Assembly (NCBI GenBank): GCA_903881085.1
Contig: CAIRSA010000290.1
Span: forward strand, 1-53,542
DNA from: an uncultured Acidobacteriia bacterium
Lineage (GTDB): Bacteria; Acidobacteriota; Terriglobia; Bryobacterales; Bryobacteraceae
Direction: 5' to 3'
DNA length: 53,542 nucleotides
Positions 33,828 to 41,786 of this stretch are shown piece by piece. The notes under the pieces were generated by a model. It saw nothing but the letters and a program-made list of their open reading frames with translations. It was not told the DNA's origin and did not search any database. Numbering within the stretch: the stretch's first letter is position 1; each line of letters begins with the position of its first letter. The translations under genes were made by a program, and so were the position numbers.

Positions 33828-34780
33828 AAGTTTTTTGCGATGTCGACCAGGTCGCTGAACAGGCCGTAGGCCGTTTGCTCAACGCCGGGAGTGATGGACA
33901 CGGTGCCGATGGTGCCCATCAGGTCGGTGTCTATCATTAATACGTTGGATGTGCCATGGACGCTGGCGAGCAGGTCGGTCTGGTCGAGCACTTCGGAGCG
34001 CACGCGCAGGCGGATGCCTTCGGCTGTGGTGCGGGCGCGGCTCACCAAGACTGGGGTCTTGCCTTTGCTCACCATGTCGGCCACTTTTTCGGGCGTAAGT
34101 TGGCCAATGCCGCGGCGGTCGACATCCTGCGGCGTGACGTTGGCGTCCATCAGTACGTTGGCGAGGGCGGCGGTTTTCGCGGCGGAGTCCCAGCCGTCAA
34201 TGTCGTAGGATGCGTCGGTTTCGGCGATGCCCATCTGCTGGGCGAGGCGCACGCCGTCTTCGATGGTGTGACCCTTTTTCAATTCTTCGATCACCACTTT
34301 GGTTGTTGAGTTCAGCGCGCCGCAGAAGCCGGTGATCTTTACGCCGGGCAGGGTATTCGCAACCATATTAAAGACAGGCGCGCCGTCCATCACGGTGGAC
34401 TCGTAGCGGAACATCAGCTGGCGCGCGGTGGCTTCGGCTTTTAGGGCACGGTAGGCGTGGGCGATGGGTCCTTTATTGGCGGTGATGACGTGCTTGCCCT
34501 GTGCGAACGCGGCGCGGATGTGTGAAATGGCGGGTTCGCCCGCTGTGGGGTCGAGCGAGGTGATCTCAATTACGACTTCGGCGCGGCATTTGGCGATGAA
34601 CTCTTCGATGCTTTCCGCGCGCGGGCCGAATTCCAGCGGCTTGTCAGGCGGTTTGTACGCGGTTCCGTGATTGAGCGTGTGAATGCCCGAGATGCGAAAA
34701 GGATAGCGCGACCTCTGGGATTCCAGAAGCCGCGCGAAGGCCTTTCCTACATTTCCGTTTCCGATGAGTGCGACTTTCAA
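33824..34780 (-). CDS. Homoserine-dehydrogenase-like oxidoreductase
   Basis: 318 residues. NAD(P)-binding N-terminus MKVALIGNGNVGKAFARLLE, the conserved HVITANKGPIAHAYRALKAE, FRYESTVMDGAPVFNMVANT, FCGALNSTTKVVIEELKKG and DIDGWDSAAKTAALANVLMD match the homoserine dehydrogenase catalytic domain. There is no ACT domain. Pairing with an FAA hydrolase and an outer-membrane receptor, not with threonine genes, suggests a catabolic role on a related hydroxy acid; that is inference. ATGA overlap with the downstream gene. Confidence 0.85.
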   Translation of the reverse strand: MKVALIGNGNVGKAFARLLESQRSRYPFRISGIHTLNHGTAYKPPDKPLEFGPRAESIEEFIAKCRAEVVIEITSLDPTAGEPAISHIRAAFAQGKHVITANKGPIAHAYRALKAEATARQLMFRYESTVMDGAPVFNMVANTLPGVKITGFCGALNSTTKVVIEELKKGHTIEDGVRLAQQMGIAETDASYDIDGWDSAAKTAALANVLMDANVTPQDVDRRGIGQLTPEKVADMVSKGKTPVLVSRARTTAEGIRLRVRSEVLDQTDLLASVHGTSNVLMIDTDLMGTIGTVSITPGVEQTAYGLFSDLVDIAKNL

Positions 34781-34807
34781 GCGATGAGGACCAGCCCGTT
34801 TGAGAAG

Positions 34808-36802
34808 TTAGAAGTCCAGCTTCTCGATCATAACATTCAGATCGTTTTCGAGTGTGGTTTTCTGGGTTTTGGCGGCCGCGATCTGGTCGCGCAGTTTGGC
34901 CAGTTGGGCTTCTTTGTTGGCCAGTTCGCCGGCGTAGCGGTTCACCTGTTCCTGCTGGCCGTTGACGCGGTTCAGGCTTTGGATGTTTTCGCGGAGGCGG
35001 GTTTCGTCGGCGATGATCTCTTTGCTTTGGCCTTCGAGGGTGGTGAGCTGCTTGCTTATGGCGACGATTTTGTTCTTCTGTTCGATAATGGCCTGCAGCT
35101 TCTGGCGGCCTGCGGCGCTTAGCTGTTTGTTGGAAATATAGGACACGATCCAATCGGGCGTGAGGTTCGAGACCGAATAGGATTCGCTGTAGACGCGCTC
35201 TTCGGTGATGGCAATGTCGGCCTTGCCTTCTGCGGGGAGCTTCACTTCGAAGCGGTATTTGGTGGAGGTCGTCTCGGTGGGCTTTTGGTTGATGATGCGA
35301 TAGTCGGGGCGGATGGGGTATTCGATGAGCCAGGTCTTGGCTTTTTTGTCTACGTTCTTTGCTGTGTAGGTGCGGGTCTCCTGCGATGAATTGCGGATAA
35401 CGAGTACGCCGTTGTTGGCGCGAATTTCGAGGATCTGCGCGCCCTTGCCGGCGTATTCGCTGGAGATGCGCGTGCCCAGATCGATGCCATAACTAATGAT
35501 GCGCTTGTCGTCGGCTTTCAGGGTGTCCATGAGCGCTTCGCCCGCGTAGGCGCCGCCGTCGAAGATGGTGATGGGGCCGCCGTCTAGGGTTTTGCCGGTG
35601 ACGTTGGTGATTTCGGCTGCGTTGAGCGGGTTCTTCTGGTTATCGTCGGTGGAGTAGATCACTAGCTTTCGGGAGTTTAGTTTTTGTTGCAGGAACGGGA
35701 GCATGGCGGACTCGTTGCGCTTCACCGTTACCGGGGTTGAAAACCGGTATTCAAACAGGTCGCCCAGTTCACGGCCTTGGGTGGCGGGGTTGACGGAACT
35801 CATCGTGTCTGCGCGGCCGCCAATGATGCCTCCCACCACTCCGCCCATACGCATTGCGGACTTGGCCATCATGGGTGCGGGCGGCGGGGCAGGTGCTGCA
35901 TACGCCCGAGACTCCGCCTTCTGGTCCATCGCTCCCTCATACAAAACTGGCCCCTGCGCGATCTCATCCTGCAGATCGGCCGTTCGGCGCGCGATGTACT
36001 TCGGCTCATATAGCTGACTGATAAACGAAATCGGACGGCCTGATACGAGCGACAGATTCACGTTCGTCCAATCCTCGCCGGTCGTGTTGTCGACAATCGC
36101 CCAACCTTCCAGCACGGGCTGCGCGGCATCCTTATACATCAGCCGGTAGCTCGACTTCCATACGGGCGCGGGAATCATGTAGCCGGCGAAGAGCTTGCGC
36201 ACGCTCTTATCGGTGGAATCGATGTAGACGCTGCGCTGGTCTTTGGTGCGGGAATTGGCGAGCGCGGTCAGGTAATCCTTCAACTGCAGCTGCATGCTGG
36301 GGTCGGCCAGCTTGATTGAGGTCGCCGCAGCCAGGTCGAGCGTGCGCAGATCGCCGCCATCGGCCAGGATTACGAGCAGCTCGCGGGCGGGTTGTTTGTC
36401 GGCCGATTCAGGCGTGAGACGTCCGCTGACGATTGCGCCGGAGACCTGCGTGGTGCCGTAGGTCATCTGCACGCGCGCGCCGCGGAACTGGTCGAGCACC
36501 AGCGCCAGGGACTGACTCTTGGCCAGATTGAAGGAATACTCGGCCAGCTTCTTCTCCAGCGGCTCGCTTGAATCGTAGCGCACGCCGGTGACCTTGCCGC
36601 CGCCCGCTTCTTCGATGGTCAGCGATTTCAACACGTCATTCATTTCCGACGCTTTGAAATCCAATCGGGCCGCCTCGCCCGCGCGCAACTCCCCCGACCG
36701 CTCAAAGTATCCAACTCCGTGTTTGTACAGTATTACCTGCTTCACGGGAAGTTCCGCCGCGCTCGCTGCCACGGCCATCAGTATCAATATTGTTGTTTTC
36801 AT
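34808..36802 (-). CDS. Secreted DUF4139-type protein
   Basis: 664 residues with signal peptide MKTTILILMAVAASAAELPV. The N-terminal part (QVILYKHGVGYFERSGELRA, FKASEMNDVLKSLTIEE) and the central WKSSYRLMYKDAAQPVLEGW, VDNTTGEDWTNVNLSLVSGR are features of DUF4139 proteins. A Gly/Ala/Pro/Met-rich linker lies near 305-335. The last ~100 residues are a coiled coil (NKIVAISKQLTTLEGQSKEI, QEQVNRYAGELANKEAQLAK). Function unknown; probably an envelope-structure protein. It precedes the homoserine-dehydrogenase-like gene by 27 bp. Confidence 0.82.
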   Translation of the reverse strand: MKTTILILMAVAASAAELPVKQVILYKHGVGYFERSGELRAGEAARLDFKASEMNDVLKSLTIEEAGGGKVTGVRYDSSEPLEKKLAEYSFNLAKSQSLALVLDQFRGARVQMTYGTTQVSGAIVSGRLTPESADKQPARELLVILADGGDLRTLDLAAATSIKLADPSMQLQLKDYLTALANSRTKDQRSVYIDSTDKSVRKLFAGYMIPAPVWKSSYRLMYKDAAQPVLEGWAIVDNTTGEDWTNVNLSLVSGRPISFISQLYEPKYIARRTADLQDEIAQGPVLYEGAMDQKAESRAYAAPAPPPAPMMAKSAMRMGGVVGGIIGGRADTMSSVNPATQGRELGDLFEYRFSTPVTVKRNESAMLPFLQQKLNSRKLVIYSTDDNQKNPLNAAEITNVTGKTLDGGPITIFDGGAYAGEALMDTLKADDKRIISYGIDLGTRISSEYAGKGAQILEIRANNGVLVIRNSSQETRTYTAKNVDKKAKTWLIEYPIRPDYRIINQKPTETTSTKYRFEVKLPAEGKADIAITEERVYSESYSVSNLTPDWIVSYISNKQLSAAGRQKLQAIIEQKNKIVAISKQLTTLEGQSKEIIADETRLRENIQSLNRVNGQQEQVNRYAGELANKEAQLAKLRDQIAAAKTQKTTLENDLNVMIEKLDF

Positions 36803-36852
36803 TCCTGCACCTCAGTCACGATATTCCGCCGACTGCCGAATCCTTTCACTGC

Positions 36853-36892
36853 GGGGACGGAGGGGACAATGCGGTCCGTCCCCTCCGTCCCC
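36853..36892. repeat. Perfect 15-bp inverted repeat, GGGGACGG class
   Basis: GGGGACGGAGGGGAC (36853-36867) and its exact complement (36878-36892) are separated by 10 bp. It sits in the short interval between two divergent genes and shares GGGGACGGA...TCCGTCCCC with the element at 25-77. It is a REP-like element and not a usual terminator, as no gene ends here. Confidence 0.7.
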
Positions 36893-36911
36893 TTAACGAT
36901 AAACTATCTTT

Positions 36912-38255
36912 GTGCCCAATACTCTGACACTAGCCCAGCAGTCGGCCCAACTTGCCGCCGGAAAACTCTCGCCCGTTGAATTGCTGAACGCACATCTTGC
37001 GCAGATCGAAAAAGAAGACCCGAAACTTCGCGCTTTCGTGGTCGTGTTGGCCGAGCAGGCCCGGGCAGCTGCTGAGGCATCTCACGCGCGCCAGCAGCGG
37101 GGCGAACGCATCGGTCCGCTGGACGGAATCCCCGTCACTATTAAGGACAGCCTGGACGTGGAAAAAGTTCCCACTCTCACTGGCAGCCGGTTGCGGTTGG
37201 GCCACGTGGCCTCGAAGGATTCCGCTGTCGCGGCCCGGCTGCGCGCCGCCGGGGCCGTGATCCTTGGCAAAACCAACTGCCCCGAATTTCTCGCTAACTA
37301 TGAGACCGATAACTTCATTACTGGCCGCACTGCCAATCCGCACGACCTTTCTCGCAGCGCGGGTGGATCGAGTGGTGGTGAGGCGGCGGCGATTGCGGCG
37401 TTCTGCTCGGCTGGTGGGGTGGGTAGCGATGGTGGTGGATCGGTTCGTATTCCCGCGCACTTCTGCGGCATTGCCGGATTGAAGGTTACGCCTGGTCGCA
37501 TCTCTGCCGCGGGACACTTTCCGGCTATCGCGCATCCTGGTGGATTGCTGGGTGTGGTAGGGCCGATGGCTCGCACGGTGGAGGATGTCGCGCTGCTGTT
37601 TAAAGCGCTGCAAGGCTACGACTTGGAAGATCCGTTCAGTGCGCCGGGGCCGTTGCGCCAAGCTTCGACCGAGGGCATCAAGATCGGTGTTTGGGAACAG
37701 TTCTATCAGGTGCCTGTTCGGCAGTGCATGAAGGATGCGGTCTACGCCGCTGCCGCAAAGCTTGGTAACGCTGAGCCCTTCGCGCCACGCGGACTGGAGC
37801 GCTCGCCTAATCTGTGGAGCTTCTTTTTTAACGACCTTACCGACCCGTTCAAGAAGAAGATGATGGAGGGGCGTGAGGAGGATGTTCACTGGACTGGCAA
37901 GGAGTTCCTTTTCCCGGAGACGCCGCAGACTACCGGCGTGCAGGTGGTGGAGGCGTTGGCCATGCGCGACAAAATGCGGGCGTCGTTGCTGCGGCAGATG
38001 GAGGAGTTTCCGGTCATCTTGATGCCCACTTGCAGTGTTCCGGCGTTTCTGCCGCGGGAACGGTCTTGGACCATCGACGGGAAGACCATCAATCTGTTCC
38101 AGGCGATGATGTGCGTCACGCCATTTAATCTGCTGGGGATGCCGGCCCTGACTGTGCCTTTCGGCAAGAGTGAAGAGGGGCTGCCGATCAGCGTGCAATT
38201 GGTGGGGCGGCCGTACGAGGAAGAACTCCTGCTGGAGTTAGGCATGCGCTTGTAG
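36912..38255 (+). CDS. Amidase-signature family amidase
   Basis: 447 residues, GTG start. Catalytic Lys in GIPVTIKDSLDVEKVP, the Ser-rich motif SAGGSSGGEAAAIAA, and the nucleophile region GSDGGGSVRIPAHFCGIAG complete the Ser-cisSer-Lys triad. C-terminal FNLLGMPALTVPFG and SVQLVGRPYEEELLLELGMR are conserved. The protein ends right after GMRL, a little short for the family, because the stop TAG is the first part of a small palindrome. It hydrolyses an amide of unknown identity, in the cytoplasm (no signal peptide). Confidence 0.92.
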   Translation: MPNTLTLAQQSAQLAAGKLSPVELLNAHLAQIEKEDPKLRAFVVVLAEQARAAAEASHARQQRGERIGPLDGIPVTIKDSLDVEKVPTLTGSRLRLGHVASKDSAVAARLRAAGAVILGKTNCPEFLANYETDNFITGRTANPHDLSRSAGGSSGGEAAAIAAFCSAGGVGSDGGGSVRIPAHFCGIAGLKVTPGRISAAGHFPAIAHPGGLLGVVGPMARTVEDVALLFKALQGYDLEDPFSAPGPLRQASTEGIKIGVWEQFYQVPVRQCMKDAVYAAAAKLGNAEPFAPRGLERSPNLWSFFFNDLTDPFKKKMMEGREEDVHWTGKEFLFPETPQTTGVQVVEALAMRDKMRASLLRQMEEFPVILMPTCSVPAFLPRERSWTIDGKTINLFQAMMCVTPFNLLGMPALTVPFGKSEEGLPISVQLVGRPYEEELLLELGMRL

Positions 38256-38275
38256 GGCGGGCTTCAGCCCGACTA
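38253..38275. repeat. Small REP-like palindrome at the amidase stop codon
   Basis: TAGGGCGGGCTTCAGCCCGA contains a 6-bp stem (CGGGCT/AGCCCG). The amidase TAG is its first three bases. Similar GGGC...GCCC elements occur at other gene ends in this window. Confidence 0.5.
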
Positions 38276-38309
38276 AGACTAACTAGTAGTAAACTGACTA
38301 ATACACCCA

Positions 38310-40913
38310 ATGCCCCTGAGCCCTGGAGAAAAACTTGGACCTTACGAAATCGTCTCTCCCATAGGCGCGGGCGGCATGGGCGAAGTGTACAAAGCGCGCG
38401 ACACGCGGCTGGACCGCACGGTCGCCGTCAAAGTGCTGCCCGAACATATCGCAAAGCGCGAAGACTCGCGTGCGCGGTTCGAACGCGAGGCGAGGGCGGT
38501 GGCGTCGCTGAACCATCCCAACATCTGTACGCTGCATGACATTGGGCCAGGCTACATGGTGATGGAGTTCATCGAGGGCGAGACGCTTGCTGCGCGCATC
38601 GAAAAAGGCCCGCTGCCGGTGGAGCAGGCGATCGGCTTCGCCACGCAGATTGCCGATGCGCTGGACCGTGCGCATCGCGCGGGTGTTACGCATCGCGATG
38701 TGAAGCCGGGCAACATCATGCTGACGCGCGATGGGGCGAAGGTGCTGGATTTCGGGTTGGCGAAATCGGCTGTTAGCGACGCGTCCACTGCTGTAACGCA
38801 GACAGCACTACTGACAGTGGAAGGTACTGTGATGGGGACGCCGCAGTACATGCCGCCGGAGCAGTTCGAAGGCAAGGAGGCTGACGCGCGCGCCGATATC
38901 TGGGCGTTTGGCGCCGTGCTGTATGAAATGGTCACCGGGCAGAAGGCGTTCCAAGGGAAGACGTATTCCAGCCTGGTAGGGGCGATTCTTTCTGCCGATC
39001 CGCCGCCGATGTCGGTGCAGCCGTTCACTCCGGCCTGGCTGGAGCGTTTGGTGCGACGCTGCCTGCAGAAGGATCCCGAGGACCGCTGGCAATCGATGCG
39101 CGATGTGGTGTTGGAACTGCGCACGCCACCGGTTGCGGAACTTGTCGCAGCAACTCCGGCGCGGGCATCGCGCTGGCCTTGGATCGCGGCGGGTGTCCTG
39201 TTGCTCGCCGTGCTCGGCGTGTCACTTCTACATTTCCAGGAAGCGCCGCCTGAAGCTCCGCTGATGCGGCTTTCCGTGCCGATTCCGGCGAACACCAGAC
39301 CCGGGTATTTAGCGCTGTCACCGGATGGGCGGCTTCTCGCCGCGGTTCTGGTGGATGGCAAACAGTTCCGGCTTTCGATTCGGTCATTGGATGAGCCGGC
39401 ATTTCAACCCCTGCCCGGTACGGACGGGTCGAGGGGTCCCTTCTGGTCCCCCGATAGCAAGTTCGTTGGATTTTTTGCCGACGGCAAGCTGAAAATTGTG
39501 CCTGCGGCCGGCGGGCCGCCGCAGGTGTTGTGCGATGGAGCGGGAAGCGGAAGCTGGAACCGCGATGGCGTGATTCTCTTCACCACGAACGATACCAAGC
39601 GCCCGCTGCAGCGCGTGACTGCCACGGGCGGAGCGTGTACTGCGGTCCCCGCGCCGGAAGGTAACGGCACTGGTTTTGAGTTTCTTCCCGACGGCAAGCA
39701 CTTTGTCTACCGTGCATTTGCCGCGGACGAAGCCAAAGCAGGCCTCTACGTGTCGTCCTTGGATGCGGAGCCAGGCAAATCGACTCCGCGCCGTCTACTC
39801 GCCGATTCCACAGACGCCAGATTTGCGCCTTCCAATACCGGCAAAAAATACGGCTATCTTTTATTTCTGCGTGGCAACGCACTTCTGGCGCAACCTTTCA
39901 ACGCCGGTACCCTTGAGCTTGCGGGCGATGCGTTTCGCGTTGCCTCGGATGCCAATCAGGAAATGGGCAGAAGGGTTTCAGCGACTGCCTCCGCTGCCGG
40001 CACTTTGGTCTACGCAAGCAACACTCTACCCAAGGGATATCAACTCACCTGGCTTGATCGTGACGGCAAAGAGACAGGCAAGGCCGGCGAAGTACAGAGC
40101 CAGCGCCATGTCACGCTGTCCTTCGATGGGAAGTGGGCGGCCACTGCCCGCCAGGACGACGGAATCTGGTTGCACGATCTACAGCGAGGTGGGGAAACCC
40201 GCCTCACAAAGGGGGCAAGTCCGGGCGTCTGGTCCCCGCAGGGAGACCGCATCGTATTTAGCTCGGGCAACAAGCTCTATTCGAAGGAGCCAACAGGAGA
40301 TCCCAAACAGGAACCGCTACTCGAAAGCGAAAACCAGAAGGCTCCCTCCGATTGGTCAAGCGATGGGCGCTATCTCATTTATACCGAGACCGATTCCAAG
40401 GGCCTAAGCAGCATCTGGTATCTATTTGACCCGCTGAATAAAACCGGGGAGCGAAAGTCTGTACCGTTTCAGACGGCCGGGGAAGACGCGAGTCAAGGCC
40501 AGCTTTCACCGGACGGCCACTGGCTGGCTTACGTTTCTCAAAATGCAGTATGGGTGCGTCCCTTTCCCTACGGACCTGGCCGGTGGAAAGTCTCCGCCGG
40601 TACTCAGGGTTGCGCGCAACCTCGGTGGCGGCGCGACGGCAAGGAATTGTTTTATTTGGATGGCTACATCGGGAAGATCCAGCTCATGGCGGTTACCGTG
40701 CAGCCTGGTCCACGCGGCGAATTTGACGCAAGGCCTCCGCAGGCGCTATTTGAATTCCTCAGCCGGACTACAACGACAACCAGAAACTACTTTCTTTATT
40801 CCCCCAGCGCCGATGGCAAACGTTTCCTGGTGAACGTGCAGGCCAATGACGATGCTCCGCCCACGCTGAATCTGATCAATAACTGGGAGAAGGCCGCGCT
40901 CTCGGGCAAGTGA
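38310..40913 (+). CDS. Membrane Ser/Thr protein kinase with beta-propeller sensor
   Basis: 867 residues. Hanks-type kinase domain (about 11-270): Gly-loop IGAGGMGEVYKARD, Lys41 (AVKVLPEH), HRDVKPGN with Asp130, DFG Asp147, MGTPQYMPPEQFEG. A TM helix (about 288-308, PWIAAGVLLLAVLGVSLLHF) follows, then a TolB/WD40-like propeller (YLALSPDGRLLAAVL, PFWSPDSKFVGFFADGKLKI, LSPDGHWLAYVSQNAVWVRP). This PknB-like architecture is common in Acidobacteria: the propeller outside senses a ligand and the kinase signals inside. It lies 146 bp before the toxin module and the phosphatase array and could counteract a phosphatase, which is only a guess from proximity. Confidence 0.93.
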   Translation: MPLSPGEKLGPYEIVSPIGAGGMGEVYKARDTRLDRTVAVKVLPEHIAKREDSRARFEREARAVASLNHPNICTLHDIGPGYMVMEFIEGETLAARIEKGPLPVEQAIGFATQIADALDRAHRAGVTHRDVKPGNIMLTRDGAKVLDFGLAKSAVSDASTAVTQTALLTVEGTVMGTPQYMPPEQFEGKEADARADIWAFGAVLYEMVTGQKAFQGKTYSSLVGAILSADPPPMSVQPFTPAWLERLVRRCLQKDPEDRWQSMRDVVLELRTPPVAELVAATPARASRWPWIAAGVLLLAVLGVSLLHFQEAPPEAPLMRLSVPIPANTRPGYLALSPDGRLLAAVLVDGKQFRLSIRSLDEPAFQPLPGTDGSRGPFWSPDSKFVGFFADGKLKIVPAAGGPPQVLCDGAGSGSWNRDGVILFTTNDTKRPLQRVTATGGACTAVPAPEGNGTGFEFLPDGKHFVYRAFAADEAKAGLYVSSLDAEPGKSTPRRLLADSTDARFAPSNTGKKYGYLLFLRGNALLAQPFNAGTLELAGDAFRVASDANQEMGRRVSATASAAGTLVYASNTLPKGYQLTWLDRDGKETGKAGEVQSQRHVTLSFDGKWAATARQDDGIWLHDLQRGGETRLTKGASPGVWSPQGDRIVFSSGNKLYSKEPTGDPKQEPLLESENQKAPSDWSSDGRYLIYTETDSKGLSSIWYLFDPLNKTGERKSVPFQTAGEDASQGQLSPDGHWLAYVSQNAVWVRPFPYGPGRWKVSAGTQGCAQPRWRRDGKELFYLDGYIGKIQLMAVTVQPGPRGEFDARPPQALFEFLSRTTTTTRNYFLYSPSADGKRFLVNVQANDDAPPTLNLINNWEKAALSGK

Positions 40914-41032
40914 GCGGGGTGGCGGAGGATCTTTGCTCTCGTGGCGCTAAACATGCCACCGCATTCCGCTTCCGGCCGATGGCTCCGGCGATTGCCACAC
41001 TCCCCTTGCCATCATATGCTGCCATGCTTTCA

Positions 41033-41059
41033 TGCCATAATTGACAAAGGAGTAAGGCA
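41033..41059 (+). promoter_or_regulatory. Extended -10 promoter and RBS of the first MazEF-like module
   Basis: TGCCATAAT (41033-41041) is an extended -10 element (TGn followed by CATAAT). AAAGGAG (41046-41052) is the ribosome-binding site for the TTG start at 41060. No good -35 is seen, as usual for extended -10 promoters. Confidence 0.45.
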
Positions 41060-41317
41060 TTGAAGAATTTTCATCTGCCCCTGCCCGAGCAGATCTACAT
41101 CCGGCTGAGGGCAGAAGCCGAACGGACACAAGTGCCCGCCACGACTCTAGCTCGAGAGGCCGTCGACGGATGGCTTCGGCAACAATCCCGAAAGGCAAGG
41201 CAAGACGCCATTGCAGCCTACGCCAAGGAAATGGCGGGAACCTCTCTTGATCTCGACAACGAATTGGAGTCGGCGGGGATCGAGCACCTGATGAAAACCG
41301 CGAAGACAAAAAGATGA
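41060..41317 (+). CDS. Antitoxin of a MazEF-like module
   Basis: 85 residues, TTG start with a strong ribosome-binding site. The N-terminal half (FHLPLPEQIYIRLRAEAERT, ATTLAREAVDGWLRQ) looks like a ribbon-helix-helix DNA-binding domain; the acidic C-terminus (SLDLDNELESAGIEHLM) would bind the toxin. Its stop overlaps the toxin start (ATGA). Identity as antitoxin rests on the partner. Confidence 0.75.
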   Translation: MKNFHLPLPEQIYIRLRAEAERTQVPATTLAREAVDGWLRQQSRKARQDAIAAYAKEMAGTSLDLDNELESAGIEHLMKTAKTKR

Positions 41318-41661
41318 AGCGCGGTGAGGTTTACTGGGCCGAGCTTGTCCCACGCTCGGGATCGGAGCAGACGGGCCGGCGTCCCGTGATCATTTTATCT
41401 CATGACGGTTTCAACCAGACTCCCGGATGGAAGTCCATTGTCGTGGTCCCCATTTCCACATCTCCGGCGCAAGCTAAGCGCGGACCCACCGTTATAGAAC
41501 TCGCGGGCGGCACTGCCGGTCTACCGAGGACGAGTTTCGCTGTTTGCCATCAGGTGACCACACTGGACCGGGCTAAGATGACCAGGCGGATCGGTACTTT
41601 GCCTCCAGATTCCCTGCATGAGGTAGAGGAAGGGCTGAAGGCCGCGATGGATCTCGACTGA
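41314..41661 (+). CDS. MazF/PemK-family endoribonuclease toxin
   Basis: 115 residues. MKRGEVYWAELVPRSGSEQT, RRPVIILSHDGFNQ, IVVVPISTSPAQAKRGPTVI, SFAVCHQVTTLDRAKM are the conserved strands of the MazF/PemK fold, including the Arg and the Ser/Thr of the RNase site. It cleaves mRNA when released from its antitoxin. It sits 125 bp upstream of the first phosphatase gene. Confidence 0.9.
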   Translation: MKRGEVYWAELVPRSGSEQTGRRPVIILSHDGFNQTPGWKSIVVVPISTSPAQAKRGPTVIELAGGTAGLPRTSFAVCHQVTTLDRAKMTRRIGTLPPDSLHEVEEGLKAAMDLD

Positions 41662-41786
41662 ACCAGCCTCCAGCAGATATTCCAAGCATCATCGGGCCTT
41701 TCCGCCAACACTTGCCTGTGCAAGGGGCCAAGCGCAAGCGCCGCATTTTGTGACACTCTATTGTGATGTATTGGAGCAAGATACAC

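Noticed and set aside
36930..38198. Minus-strand frame of 422 codons opposite the amidase
   Set aside because: The plus strand carries the amidase catalytic triad; the antisense product is Arg/His/Gln-rich with no motif.
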